Assembly (NCBI RefSeq): GCF_900091415.1
Contig: NZ_FMHU01000002.1
Span: 248,001-312,000, forward strand
DNA: 64,000 nucleotides
Source: Micromonospora inyonensis
Lineage (GTDB): Bacteria > Actinomycetota > Actinomycetes > Mycobacteriales > Micromonosporaceae
Direction of reading: 5' to 3'
Below, piece after piece: positions 44,150-53,140 of the stretch. Numbering within the stretch: the first letter of the stretch is position 1; every line of letters starts with the position of its first letter. The notes under the pieces were generated by a model that was not told where the DNA came from, did no database searches, and saw only the letters and a program-made list of their open reading frames with translations. The position numbers and the translations under genes are program-made.

Positions 44150-44962
44150 ATGAGCGTGACGCGGCAGCAGGCCCGCCGGGAGGCGGTCCGGCCGACCCTG
44201 CCCCGGGTGCCGGCGCTGGCGGTCCTGTCGTACCACCTGGTCGGATACCGGCGCACCTGGCGGGCGAGCGTCTTCTCGTCGTTCCTGCTGCCGGTGCTGA
44301 CCGTGCTCGGCTTCGGCGTGGGCGTCGGCGCGTACGTCGACCAGGGCGTCGACGGGGTGCCGTACCTCGACTGGATCCTGCCGGGACTGGTCGCCTCGAC
44401 CGCCTTCCAGGTCGCGGTCAGCGAGTCGACCTGGCCGGTGTACGGCAACTTCCAGTGGACCAAGCTCTACTACGCGCAGAGCGCCGCCCCGCTGCGGGTC
44501 GGCGACATCCTCGGCGGTCACCTGATCTTCGTCCTGTTCCGGGTGCTCACCTCCGCTGCCGCGTTCCTGCTGGTCGCGGCGGTGTTCGGGGCGGTGCGCT
44601 CCGGGTGGGTGCTGCTCGCCCTGCCGGTGGTGCTGCTGCTCGGCCTGGCGGTCGCCGCACCGGTCTTCGCGTTCGCCGGCAGCGTGCCCGGCGACAGCTA
44701 CCTGGCGCTGCTGTTCCGGTTCGCGGTGATCCCGGCGACCCTCTTCGCCGGGGTCTTCTTCCCGGTCGAGTCGCTGCCGGTCGGTCTGCGCTGGCTGGCG
44801 TACCTCACCCCGCTCTGGCACGGCGTCGACCTGTGCCGGGCCGCCACGCTCGGGGCGGCCCCGCAGTGGTCGGCCACCGGGCACCTGCTGTACCTCGCGG
44901 TCTGGGCGGTGGCCGGCTGGGTGCTGGCCCGGCGCGTGTTCCACCGCACCCTCGTCGTCTAG
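44150..44962 (+). CDS. ABC-2 type permease (first)
   Basis: This 270-residue membrane protein has six helices and the ABC-2/NodJ layout: YRRTWRASVFSSFLLPVLTVLGFGVGVG, then LPGLVASTAFQVAVSESTW, and the C-terminal FPVESLPVGLRWLAYLTPLWHGVDLCR. It starts 17 nt after the ATPase stop. With the following gene it should form a heterodimeric channel. Confidence 0.92.
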   Translation: MSVTRQQARREAVRPTLPRVPALAVLSYHLVGYRRTWRASVFSSFLLPVLTVLGFGVGVGAYVDQGVDGVPYLDWILPGLVASTAFQVAVSESTWPVYGNFQWTKLYYAQSAAPLRVGDILGGHLIFVLFRVLTSAAAFLLVAAVFGAVRSGWVLLALPVVLLLGLAVAAPVFAFAGSVPGDSYLALLFRFAVIPATLFAGVFFPVESLPVGLRWLAYLTPLWHGVDLCRAATLGAAPQWSATGHLLYLAVWAVAGWVLARRVFHRTLVV

Positions 44963-44971
44963 GGAGGACCC

Positions 44972-45781
44972 GTGGTCGCTCTGGTGCTGCCCCGGCTGCT
45001 CGACGTCCGAGCCGCCGCCCGCCGTTCGTCCGCGGTGACCTGGCGGAACGTCGACACGCTCGGTACGGCGTACTGGCTGGTGCTCGTCTCCGGCTTCCTG
45101 GAGCCGGTGTTCTACCTCTTCTCCATCGGCGTCGGGGTCGGGGCGCTGGTCGGTGACTTCACCCTTCCCGACGGTCGGGTCGTGTCGTACGCGACGTTCG
45201 TCGCCCCGGCACTGCTCGCCTCGTCGGCGATGACCGGCGCGCTCGCCGAGACCACCTTCAACTTCTTCGGCAAGATGAAGTACCTGAAGCTGTACGACGG
45301 GGTGATCGCCACCCCGGTGCAGCCGTTCGAGATCGCCCTCGGCGAGCTGGCCTGGGCGATGCTGCGCGGTTCGCTCTACTCGGCGGCGTTCCTCGTGGTG
45401 ATGGTGACGATGGACCTGACCACCGTGGCGCGGGCGGCGACGGCGTTGCCGGCGGCGCTGCTGGTCGGCTTCGCGTTCGGCGCGCTGGGCATGACCGTCG
45501 CCACCCTGATGCGCAGCTGGCAGGACTTCGACCTGCTCGGGTCGGCGCAGTTCACCCTGTTCCTCTTCTCCGGCACGTTCGTCCCGGCGCAGGCGTACCC
45601 GGACGTGCTGCGCTGGGTGGTGGAGGTGACCCCGCTCTACCGTGCGGTGCATCTGATCCGGGGCGCCGCGCTCGGCACCGGCGGCGGGGGTTGGCTCGTC
45701 GACGTGCTCTACCTGGTCGGGTTGACGGTGCTGTGTCTGGTCGTGGCGTCCCGCCGGACGTCCCGCCTGCTCTACCGGTAG
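44972..45781 (+). CDS. ABC-2 type permease (second)
   Basis: This 269-residue protein is homologous in layout to the preceding permease: TYWLVLVSGFLEPVFYLFSIGVGVG, FVAPALLASSAMTGALAETTFNFFGKMKYLKLYDG, and FLFSGTFVPAQAYPDVLRWVVEVTPLYRAVHLIRG. GTG 44972 has AGGGAGGA upstream and lies 10 nt after the first permease. The pair is probably an old duplication. Confidence 0.92.
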   Translation: MVALVLPRLLDVRAAARRSSAVTWRNVDTLGTAYWLVLVSGFLEPVFYLFSIGVGVGALVGDFTLPDGRVVSYATFVAPALLASSAMTGALAETTFNFFGKMKYLKLYDGVIATPVQPFEIALGELAWAMLRGSLYSAAFLVVMVTMDLTTVARAATALPAALLVGFAFGALGMTVATLMRSWQDFDLLGSAQFTLFLFSGTFVPAQAYPDVLRWVVEVTPLYRAVHLIRGAALGTGGGGWLVDVLYLVGLTVLCLVVASRRTSRLLYR

Positions 45782-45886
45782 TCCGGCGGCCGGCCGGAGC
45801 ACGGCCGGGTGGGACGCGGAGGGTGGTTACCCGGGGCCGGGGCGGGGCATGAGCAGGGGGAGACAGCCGACCTGAGGGAGGGGCGC

Positions 45887-47020
45887 ATGGCCTCCGACGA
45901 GTCCCCCGGCCGGGGCGGGCCGCACCGCGACCGCTCCGCCACCACCGCCCGGCGCGCACCCGGCGACGCGCCGGACGAGTCCCGCGCGGACGCGGAGCCG
46001 ACCCCCGCCGCGCCGAGCCGCAACCGCCCGGTGGGGCCGGACGACGGACCGGACAGCCCCACCGACCTGTCCGGCACGGGGTGGCTGGCCACGCTGCGCC
46101 GGACGGGGCGGGAGTTCTCCGAGGACAGCCTGACCGACTGGGCGGCGGCACTGACCTACTACGGCGTGCTCTCGATCTTCCCCGGCCTGCTGGTGCTGAT
46201 CTCGCTGCTCGGGCTGCTCGGCGATAGCGCCACGAACGAGGTCCGGGACACGGTCACCGAGGTGGTGCCGGAGGAGAACACCCGCCGGATCATCGAGGGG
46301 GCCATCGACCAGGCGAGCGCGTCCGGCGGCCTGGCCAGCGTGGCGGCCGTCCTCGGTCTGCTCGCCGCCTTCTGGTCGGCCTCCGGCTACATCGCGGCGT
46401 TCATGCGCGCCTCCAACTCGATCTACGACGTGCCGGAGGGCCGGCCGATCTGGAAGACCCTGCCGATCCGGATCGGCGTGACCGCGGTGATCGGGGTGAT
46501 GCTGCTGGCCAGTGCGGTCATCGTGGTCTTCACCGGTCGGCTGGCCGAGGCGGCGGGGGACGCGATCGGGCTCGGCTCGACGGCGGTGACGGTCTGGAAC
46601 ATCGCCAAGTGGCCGGTGCTGCTCGTGCTGGTCAGCCTGATGTTCGCGCTCCTCTACTGGGCCTCGCCGAACGCACGGCACGGCGGGTTCCGCTGGGTCA
46701 GCCCGGGTGGCGTGCTGGCGGTGGTGATCTGGCTGGCCATCTCGGGTCTCTTCGCGCTCTACGTCAGCAACTTCGGCTCGTACAACAAGACGTACGGGGC
46801 GCTGGCCGGCGTGATCGTCTTCCTGATCTGGCTCTGGCTGACCAACATCGCCATCCTGCTCGGTGCGGAGTTCGACGCCGAACTCGAACGCAGCCGGGCG
46901 ATCGCGGCCGGGCACTCCCCGGACAAGGAGCCGTACGTCGAGCTGCGTGACGACCGCAAGCTCCGCAAGAACGCCCGCAAGCGGGAGCAGGAGCGCAAGC
47001 GCCGCCCCAACGTCCGCTGA
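45887..47020 (+). CDS. YihY/BrkB-family membrane protein
   Basis: This 377-residue protein has a long acidic/polar N-terminus (1-70), then six helices of the YihY/BrkB family: DWAAALTYYGVLSIFPGLLVLISLLGLLG, AAFWSASGYIAAFMRASNSIYDV, LLYWASPNARHGGFRWVSPGGVLAVVIWL and FGSYNKTYGALAGVIVFLIWLWLTNIAILLGAEFDAELER. It ends with a basic KLRKNARKREQERKRR tail. ATG 45887 has GAGGGAGG upstream. The family was once called RNase BN; a transport role is more likely. Confidence 0.92.
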   Translation: MASDESPGRGGPHRDRSATTARRAPGDAPDESRADAEPTPAAPSRNRPVGPDDGPDSPTDLSGTGWLATLRRTGREFSEDSLTDWAAALTYYGVLSIFPGLLVLISLLGLLGDSATNEVRDTVTEVVPEENTRRIIEGAIDQASASGGLASVAAVLGLLAAFWSASGYIAAFMRASNSIYDVPEGRPIWKTLPIRIGVTAVIGVMLLASAVIVVFTGRLAEAAGDAIGLGSTAVTVWNIAKWPVLLVLVSLMFALLYWASPNARHGGFRWVSPGGVLAVVIWLAISGLFALYVSNFGSYNKTYGALAGVIVFLIWLWLTNIAILLGAEFDAELERSRAIAAGHSPDKEPYVELRDDRKLRKNARKREQERKRRPNVR

Positions 47021-47106
47021 CACCCGTACCGTCGCACCGCCCCCGCCGCGTACGTGGCGGGGGCGGTGGGTGGTGCGAACCAGAGGTGGGTTCTGCCGTG
47101 ACGTGT

Positions 47107-47163
47107 GGTGGCAGGGGTCCCTTGCTACCGCCTGGTGGTGAGGAAGGGCCCCCTGCCACCACC
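47107..47163 (+). repeat. dispersed palindromic intergenic repeat, copy 5
   Basis: GGTGGCAGGGGTCCCTTGCTACCGC and GGAAGGGCCCCCTGCCACC are arms of the same family. The central T-run is replaced by CTGGTGGT. The rest of the 400-bp gap (47021-47420) holds GC-rich sequence without a gene; the ribosome site AGAAGGACA for the next gene is at its end. Confidence 0.82.
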
Positions 47164-47420
47164 CCCGCCCCACCACCCGCCGGTGGCGTGAAGCTTTCCG
47201 CACCGGGCCACGCCGGTCCTAGAGTGGGGGACGGCAGCCGTGACAGGCGGCCGGTGATCCGGCGGGAGGCGCAACCCGCCGGGTGCCAGGTGCACCCGTC
47301 GACCCGGCGGGGAGGCACCCACCGGTCCCTCCCTCCGGCGTGGCCCCTCGTCCGGGCCCGGTCGCCCTCGCCCCGGTCCCGCCCACGGAATCCCCATCAC
47401 CACAGGGGAGTAGAAGGACA

Positions 47421-48429
47421 ATGGCGCGACCGATCACGCTCTTCACCGGCCAGTGGGCCGATCTTCCGTTCGACGAGGTCTGCCGGCACGCCGCCGAGTG
47501 GGGCTACGACGGCCTGGAGATCGCCTGCTGGGGCGACCACTTCGAGGTCGACAAGGCCCTGGCCGACGAGTCGTACGTCGACCGCAAGCGCGAGACGCTG
47601 GCGAAGCACAACCTCCAGGCCTCCGCCATCTCCAACCATCTGATCGGCCAGGCGGTCTGCGACCACCCGATCGACGAGCGGCACCAGGACATCCTGCCCG
47701 CCCGGATCTGCGGTGACGGCGAGCCCGAGGGGGTCCGGCAGCGGGCCGCCGAGGAGATCAAGGACACCGCGCGCGGCGGCGAAGCTCGGGGTACGGACCG
47801 TCGTCGGCTTCACCGGCTCGTCGATCTGGCACACCCTGGCGATGTTCCCGCCGGTGCCGCCGGCCATGATCGAGCGCGCCTACCAGGACTTCGCCGACCG
47901 GTGGAACCCGATCCTCGACGTCCTCGACGAGGTGGGGGTGCGGTTCGCCCACGAGGTCCACCCCAGCGAGATCGCGTACGACTACTGGACCACCCGGCGG
48001 ACCCTGGAGGCGATCGGGCACCGCCCCGCCTTCGGCCTCAACTGGGACCCGTCCCACTTCGTCTGGCAGGACCTGGACCCGGTCAACTTCACCCTCGACT
48101 TCGCCGACCGGATCTACCACGTCGACTGCAAGGACGCGAAGGTGCGTACCGGCGACGGTCGGCGCGGCCGGCTCTCCTCCCACCTGCCCTGGGCCGACCT
48201 ACGGCGGGGCTGGGACTTCGTCTCCACCGGACACGGCGACGTGCCCCGGGAGGACTGCTTCCGGGCGTTGAACGCCATCGGATACGACGGCCCGATCTCG
48301 ATCGAGTGAGAGGACGCCGGGATGGACCGGCTCGTCGGCGCGCCCGAGGCGCTCCAGTTCGTCCGTCGGCTCGCCTTCGACGCCCCGGCCGCCGCCTTCG
48401 ACGCGGCCTTCAGCAGCGGCCGCGACTGA
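47421..48429 (+). pseudogene. sugar phosphate isomerase/epimerase, frameshift plus in-frame stop
   Basis: This is a xylose-isomerase-like TIM-barrel enzyme. The intact N-terminal part ([36 protein letters not shown]) is followed at about 47768-47780 by a shift into a second frame, giving [17 protein letters not shown], then [33 protein letters not shown] and [19 protein letters not shown] at 48307 replaces the Trp codon expected in [13 protein letters not shown], after which [15 protein letters not shown] and FDAAFSS continue in frame to 48427. At two other sites Trp is expected from memory but Cys (ARICG) and Arg (DVPRED) are found. Two disruptive changes suggest genuine decay. A strong terminator follows. 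Confidence 0.85.
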
Positions 48430-48450
48430 CCTCGCAGGGCGTACGACGCC

Positions 48451-48484
48451 CGACGGGCCGGCCGCGGAAGCGGCCGGCCCGTCG
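48451..48484. terminator. 15-bp perfect hairpin with GGAA loop
   Basis: CGACGGGCCGGCCGC pairs with GCGGCCGGCCCGTCG around GGAA. It lies between the isomerase pseudogene and the convergent gene at 48498 and can terminate both. Confidence 0.85.
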
Positions 48485-48497
48485 GAGACACCTCTGC

Positions 48498-48920
48498 TCA
48501 GAAGGCGCTGCCGTTGGCTCCGGTGCCGGACGACTTGCTCCGGTTGGTGCTGCTGGCCGAGCTGGTGCCGGTGCCGGTCGAGCTGCTGCCCGTCGACCCG
48601 GTGCCGGTGGTGCTGCTGCCGGTCTTCGCTCCGACCGTGGCCGGCGTGCCGGCGAAGGCGTCGTCGGCGGCGGTCAACTCCTGGTTGCCGCCCCCCGTGT
48701 GGAGCTTCTCGCCCAGCTTGGAGTTGCTGAGCTTGTCCTTGCCCTCGCTGTAGAGCCGGGTTGCCTGGGCCTGTGCGACGCCGGCCGCCTCCTGCACGGT
48801 CGGGTGGTCGAGCACCTTGCGGCCCCGGACCACCAGCTCCTCGTACTTCTCCCGGCCGGCACGGGCGCCCAGGACGAATCCCGCAGCCAGCCCGCCAAGG
48901 AACATGATCTTTCCGCGCAT
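48498..48920 (-). CDS. YtxH-like small membrane-anchored protein
   Basis: This 140-residue protein has an N-terminal membrane segment ([29 protein letters not shown], the YtxH/GlsB-type start) and an amphipathic helical stretch to about residue 75. A low-complexity Ser/Thr/Gly tail (95-135) follows. ATG 48920 is preceded by GGGAGCC. Such proteins are stress-related in Gram-positives; the precise role is unknown. The tail looks disordered. Confidence 0.78.
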   Translation of the reverse strand: MRGKIMFLGGLAAGFVLGARAGREKYEELVVRGRKVLDHPTVQEAAGVAQAQATRLYSEGKDKLSNSKLGEKLHTGGGNQELTAADDAFAGTPATVGAKTGSSTTGTGSTGSSSTGTGTSSASSTNRSKSSGTGANGSAF

Positions 48921-49182
48921 GGCGGCTCCCTTCGTACCTGACGCGCTACCGACCCCGTACCGGGAGGACCCGGTCGGGAGCCGTCGTGTCGCGCCTGCGT
49001 CCTCTGTCCGCAGCTAACTACCCATCCTGCTCTCTGCTCATGCCTCCTTGTGTCCGGATGGCGATTTGTCCCACTTCTTGCGGTTCAAACTTCGGCGTTA
49101 ACCCCCTGGACCAACACCCGGGGAAGTCCTGTACTCTTGTCCCCGTCGCACGGTGCCGGAGAGATCCGGTTCCGGGAAGCGA

Positions 49183-49255
49183 TCCCCTGTAGCTCAATTG
49201 GCAGAGCAGCCGGCTGTTAACCGGCAGGTTATTGGTTCGAGTCCAATCGGGGGAG
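49183..49255 (+). tRNA. tRNA-Asn (GTT)
   Basis: The acceptor stem TCCCCTG pairs with CGGGGGA. The D-arm has AGCTCAATTGGCAGAGC, the anticodon loop CTGTTAA gives GTT, and the T-arm has GGTTCGAGTCC. A TACTCT -10-like hexamer lies about 46 nt upstream. The CCA end is not encoded. Confidence 0.95.
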
Positions 49256-49543
49256 CTTCTCCACCAACGCCCGCCGGCACCGCCCGGCGGGCGGCGCTGT
49301 TTCCGGGCGGCCCGCCGCGCTGGTCATGTCACCGCCGTCGGCCCCGCAGCGGGTCGGTCGTTTCCTCCGAGCCCCCTCGACCGCCCGGCAGGATGGACGG
49401 ACCGGGGAGCGGGTGGAGGGGCAGCCGGGGTCGATGCAGGCTGTTATCCTCGCGTTGCCCATCGTGCCGGAAGATCCGCGCCGTCGCTGCGCATGGTGGT
49501 GGCCGGTGTTGGGGCGACCGGGTTAGTATCCCGGCGCCGGCAT

Positions 49544-49617
49544 GGGGCGGTAGCTCAGCAGGTTAGAGCAGGGGACTCATAATCCCTCGGTCGCGGGTTC
49601 GAGCCCCGCCCGCCCCA
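49544..49617 (+). tRNA. tRNA with CAT anticodon (elongator Met, or Ile2)
   Basis: GGGGCGG pairs with CCGCCCC. The D-arm has AGCTCAGCAGGTTAGAGC, the anticodon loop is CTCATAA and the T-arm has GGGTTCGAGCCCC. It is not the initiator type, because the three G-C pairs below the anticodon loop are absent in the classic form. Met versus lysidine-modified Ile cannot be settled by eye. The 287 nt between the two tRNAs show no gene. Confidence 0.9.
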
Positions 49618-49772
49618 CCGACCGCACCAATGTGCGAACCGGTGGTTGTTCATCGTGACTTCCCCCGTCCGGGTCGGGCGGGGGCATCGTCGTGTCGGTG
49701 GGCCGTCGGGCCGTCGGGTGAGGTGACGCCACCCGCCTGGAGCCGGGGCTCCGGGCGGGTGCGACGCGGGGA

Positions 49773-51242
49773 TCAGACGATCTTCATTCGGGCCATCATG
49801 CCCATCGCGCTGTGGTCGACCATGTGGCAGTGGTACGGGTAGACGCCGCGCCAGGTGTCGAAGGTGGCCCGGAGCCGGACCGGCTGACCGGGCCAGACGA
49901 CCACGGTGTCCTTCAAGCCGGACTCGGTGGGGTCGGGCGGACCGTCGCCCCGGCCGAGCACCCGGAACTGCACCAGGTGCATGTGGAAGTTGTGCGGCAT
50001 GAAGACGTTGCCGTTCGTCACCGTCCACTCCTCGGTGCTGCCCCAGGCGATGGTGGTGTCGATCCGGGCGGGGTCGAAGACCTTCCGTCGATGTACGCCT
50101 GGTGCCCGGTGCCGAACTCGTCCATGCGCAGCTCGACGGTGCGCCGTACGGTCGGCGTCGGCAGCGCCGGCAGGGTACGCAGCTTCTGCGGCACCGAGCT
50201 GCGGTCCCCCGCCCCGCGCCGGTACGACGTCGAAGCGCATCACCGAGCCGACCTGCTCGAACGGGCCCGGCCCCATGAGGTTGTGCAGCACCACCGACGT
50301 ACCCGGCTGGTAGCGCGAGAAGTCGACCACCACCTCCACCCGTTCACCGGGGGAGAGCAGCACGTACGGCACGGTGACCGGCGCCTCCAGCAGTCCACCG
50401 TCGGAGCCGATCACCGTGATCTCCGCGGCGTCGGCGAACTGGAGCAGGAAGAACCGCAGGTTGCTGGAGTTGACCAGGCGGAACCGGTAGCGGCGGGCCT
50501 GCACCTCGAAGCGCGGCCAGGGCCGGCCGTTGACCAGGAGGGTGGTCCGGTTGTCGGCGTCGTCCATGTTCCAGACCAGTTGGGCATCGGCGTCCAGGTG
50601 CGCGTCGCGCAGCACCAGCGGCACGTCGAACTGGCCCCGGGGCAGCGGCAGCGCCGCCTCGGTACGGTCGCTGAGCAGATAGAGGCTGGACAGGCCCCGG
50701 TAGAGGTGCTCGGCCTCCATGTGGTGGGTGTGGTCGTGCATCCAGAGTGTGGCGTGCGGCTGCTGGTTGGGGTACGTGTAGACCCGCTCCCCGCCGGGCG
50801 GGATCGTGGCGGTGCCGGAGCCGTCGTCACCCGGCGCGGTGGCGCCACCGTGCAGGTGCACCGCTGTCGGCATACCCAGCCGGTTGCGCTGCCGTACCAC
50901 CACCCGCCGCCCCGAGGTGGCCCGGATCGTCGGGCCCGGCAGGTCACCGTTGTACGTGTACACCTCGGTGCGGGTGCCCGGCAGGATCTCCAGCCGCCGC
51001 CGGTGCATGGTGACCGAGTAGTAGTCGGTGGTGGCGGTCCGCAGCACCGGCCGCAGGGTCTGCGGCACGGTCAACGGGACGGTGAACGGGGTCAGGGTGC
51101 CGCCCGCCAACCTCACCGGAGCCGGGGGTGCCGCCGCGGCGGGGGCCGCACCGGACCGTTCGACGAGGCCGGCCAGGCCACCGGTGGCGCCGATGACGCC
51201 GGACGCCGCGGTGAGGCGCAGCAGTTGACGACGAGTGGACAC
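49773..51242 (-). CDS. Tat-exported multicopper oxidase, with two compensating frameshifts
   Basis: This 489-codon frame starts at GTG 51242 behind GGAAAGGA. A twin-arginine signal (STRRQLLRLTAASG) precedes three cupredoxin domains. Copper ligands are in VHLHGGA, WMHDHTHH, PHNFHMHLVQF and YPYHCHMVDHSAMGMM. Between about 50212 and 50086 the frame gives nonsense (GGGPQLGAAEAAYPAGAADADR...). Shifting by one base there restores DRSSVPQKLRTLPALPTPTVRRTVELRMDEFGTGHQAYIDG before the original frame resumes at KVFDPARID. So a one-base gain and a one-base loss, both in or near G/C runs, bracket about 42 altered codons. This is either sequencing error or a damaged linker. Confidence 0.88.
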   Translation of the reverse strand: MSTRRQLLRLTAASGVIGATGGLAGLVERSGAAPAAAAPPAPVRLAGGTLTPFTVPLTVPQTLRPVLRTATTDYYSVTMHRRRLEILPGTRTEVYTYNGDLPGPTIRATSGRRVVVRQRNRLGMPTAVHLHGGATAPGDDGSGTATIPPGGERVYTYPNQQPHATLWMHDHTHHMEAEHLYRGLSSLYLLSDRTEAALPLPRGQFDVPLVLRDAHLDADAQLVWNMDDADNRTTLLVNGRPWPRFEVQARRYRFRLVNSSNLRFFLLQFADAAEITVIGSDGGLLEAPVTVPYVLLSPGERVEVVVDFSRYQPGTSVVLHNLMGPGPFEQVGSVMRFDVVPARGGGPQLGAAEAAYPAGAADADRTAHRRAAHGRVRHRAPGVHRRKVFDPARIDTTIAWGSTEEWTVTNGNVFMPHNFHMHLVQFRVLGRGDGPPDPTESGLKDTVVVWPGQPVRLRATFDTWRGVYPYHCHMVDHSAMGMMARMKIV

Positions 51243-51595
51243 GGTTGTCCTTTCCTAGGAGCCTCGCGGTGGGTTGCGGCCAACCGACGGCCCGTGGACG
51301 GGGGCAGTTGTCCCAGGTCTCGATGATGTCGGAGATCGCGCCGCACGGTGACCCCTGAACTGACCCCCTGAGACCGGACAACTCCCATGAATTCGCTGCT
51401 GGGCGAGGGTGGGCCGGCCAGGGCGGGGGTTCAGACCGAGGTGTCCCGGAGGTGCCCCCGTACGGCCCGCGACGCCACCGGCGCACAGGGCTACCATCCA
51501 CACCCGACGGTCCTCGCGGTCGGTATGCCCCCTCGGGCGGTGCGGAACGGGTGCGAAGGACACATCGAGCAGTTCGTTCCGACCGAGGAGAACCC

Positions 51596-52261
51596 GTGAC
51601 CGACCAGCAGCCCGGCCCCGACCCCACCGTCACGTCCGGCCCCGACCACGCCGCCGTACCGCCGCAGCCGGCCGGCCCTGACCACGTCGGCCCACCGTCG
51701 CAGCCAGCGGGCCCTGACCACGTCGGCTCACCGCCGCAGCCGGCCGGTTCCGACCAGGCTGCCGTGCCGCCGCAGCCCACGCATCCGGAGGTGCCGCCCG
51801 GTTTCGTCCCCGCCGATGGCGCGGCCCCGTTCGGCGAGCCCGCCCCCGGTCCGCTCGCCGCCTACCGGGTGCCGCTCGTCGCGGCGGGCGCGGTGCTGGG
51901 CCTGCTCCTGGCGGTGGTCGCCGGCACCGGCATCTACCAGGCCGTCAAGGAGGACTCGGGCATCACCGCCTGCAAGGCGATGGCGGCCGGCGGCGAGGGC
52001 GAGAAGCCGGTCGACGAAGGGGACGACGAGCTGAGCGAGGCCGAATACAAGAAACTGCGGGAGCAGTTCGCCGACTCCGACCACGAGAAGATCCGGGAGC
52101 ACGGGACGGCTCTGATCGACATCGTGTGGGAGGTGTCGAAGATGGAGGGCGACGAGGCGGCCGGAGCGCTGGCGTACATCGGTCCGATGAGCACGCACAT
52201 GGCCGGCCTGAAGACGGCGTGCGCCAACGAGGGCATCCAGGTGAACCTGAGCGGCGACTGA
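51596..52261 (+). CDS. membrane protein with Pro-rich repeats and acidic outer domain
   Basis: This 221-residue protein starts at GTG 51596 with GAGGAG upstream. The N-terminal 65 residues contain imperfect repeats of PQPAGPDHVG type. One membrane helix (about 92-115, VPLVAAGAVLGLLLAVVAGTGIY) is followed by an extracellular helical domain with acidic character (EKPVDEGDDELSEAEYKKLREQFADSDHEKIREHG) and two Cys (TACKAM, KTACAN) that could pair. No known domain. The 350 nt between this gene and the divergent oxidase show no other gene. Confidence 0.7.
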   Translation: MTDQQPGPDPTVTSGPDHAAVPPQPAGPDHVGPPSQPAGPDHVGSPPQPAGSDQAAVPPQPTHPEVPPGFVPADGAAPFGEPAPGPLAAYRVPLVAAGAVLGLLLAVVAGTGIYQAVKEDSGITACKAMAAGGEGEKPVDEGDDELSEAEYKKLREQFADSDHEKIREHGTALIDIVWEVSKMEGDEAAGALAYIGPMSTHMAGLKTACANEGIQVNLSGD

Positions 52262-52355
52262 TGCGCAGCCGACCGTCGTCCGGTGACCCGGAAACCGGTT
52301 CGCCGCCAACGGACCGTCGTTGGTAATGTCCCGCCCGGCTGAAGGGAAGATCGGC

Positions 52356-53087
52356 ATGGCGAAGCTCAACCAGATCATCGCGGTCACCAAGGGCGTGAAG
52401 GCCCAGACCACCCGGGAGTTCACCGAGGCACACCGCAACGTCCAGAAGGCGCCGCTGCTGTCCGGCATCTCCCGCAGCTACCAGCCGAAGGACGAGGAGG
52501 GCGAGCAGCTTCCGCCGGAGTCGACCCGGGTGCAGGTGTCGGCCACCGACGTGATCGCCGAGGTGTCGACGTCGCTGACCCGCCTCTTCGACCTGGTCCT
52601 CACCCAGGACGTCGCGAACACCCGGGCGAAGGCCGACGTGGTGGTGGACGGCCGGACGATCCTCGCCGACGTGCCGGTCACGTACCTGCTCTTCCTGGAG
52701 AAGCAGCTCGTCGAGCTGTACTCCTTCGTCGACAAGCTGCCCGTGCTGGACCCGGCCGAGAGCTGGACGTTCAACGACGCCGCCGGGGCGTACGCCTCGG
52801 ACCCGGTGAAGACGGTGCGCAGCCGCAAGGTGATGCGCAACCACGTCAAGGCCGAGGCGACCGAGAAGCACCCGGCCCAGGTGGAGGTGTACACCGAGGA
52901 CGTCCCGGTCGGCTACTGGACGACCGTGAAGCTCTCCGGCGCCCTGCCCGCCACCCGGGTCAAGGAGCTGCGGGAGCGGGTGGCGAAGCTCCAGCAGGCG
53001 GTCAAGTTCGCCCGCGAGCAGGCCAACATGACCGAGGTAGAGGACATGAAGGCCGGTGAGTGGGTGTTCGGCTACCTGTTCGGGTAG
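52356..53087 (+). CDS. conserved protein of unknown function next to tandem tRNA-mimic RNAs
   Basis: This 243-residue soluble protein starts at ATG 52356 (MAKLNQIIAVTKGVKAQTTREFTEAHRNVQKAPLLSGISRSYQP) behind a GAAGG site. It resembles an actinobacterial family I recall as DUF7873. The middle part (RVQVSATDVIAEVSTSLTRLFDLVLTQDVANTRAKADVVVDGRTILADVPVTYLLFLEKQLVELYSFVDKLPVLDP) is mixed alpha/beta. The end (TRVKELRERVAKLQQAVKFAREQANMTEVED) is a likely coiled coil. The last residues, AGEWVFGYLFG, are unusually hydrophobic. There is no TROVE (Rsr/Ro60) motif. The stop is 54 nt before the first of two YrlA-like RNAs, so protein and RNAs may be one functional unit. Function is unknown. Confidence 0.8.
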   Translation: MAKLNQIIAVTKGVKAQTTREFTEAHRNVQKAPLLSGISRSYQPKDEEGEQLPPESTRVQVSATDVIAEVSTSLTRLFDLVLTQDVANTRAKADVVVDGRTILADVPVTYLLFLEKQLVELYSFVDKLPVLDPAESWTFNDAAGAYASDPVKTVRSRKVMRNHVKAEATEKHPAQVEVYTEDVPVGYWTTVKLSGALPATRVKELRERVAKLQQAVKFAREQANMTEVEDMKAGEWVFGYLFG

Positions 53088-53098
53088 CCTCGAAGACT

Positions 53099-53136
53099 CC
53101 CTCCGTGGGAGCGCGGAGGGACGCGCGACAAGCGCG
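53099..53136 (+). other. two short hairpins between the unknown protein and the first Y-like RNA
   Basis: CCCTCCG (53099-53105) pairs with CGGAGGG (53114-53120). CGCGC (53122-53126) pairs with GCGCG (53132-53136) around GACAA, followed by AAAA. They could be an mRNA 3' end or a processing signal that frees the first RNA. Confidence 0.5.
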
Positions 53137-53140
53137 AAAA

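Noticed and set aside
40213..44463. Open frame of 1,416 codons on the minus strand opposite dnaG and the ABC genes
   Set aside because: It is antisense to several well-identified genes with intact motifs, and its own sequence shows no domain.
48986..49192. Short frame ahead of tRNA-Asn
   Set aside because: It runs into the tRNA gene and has no family signal; the region is better read as promoter and leader.
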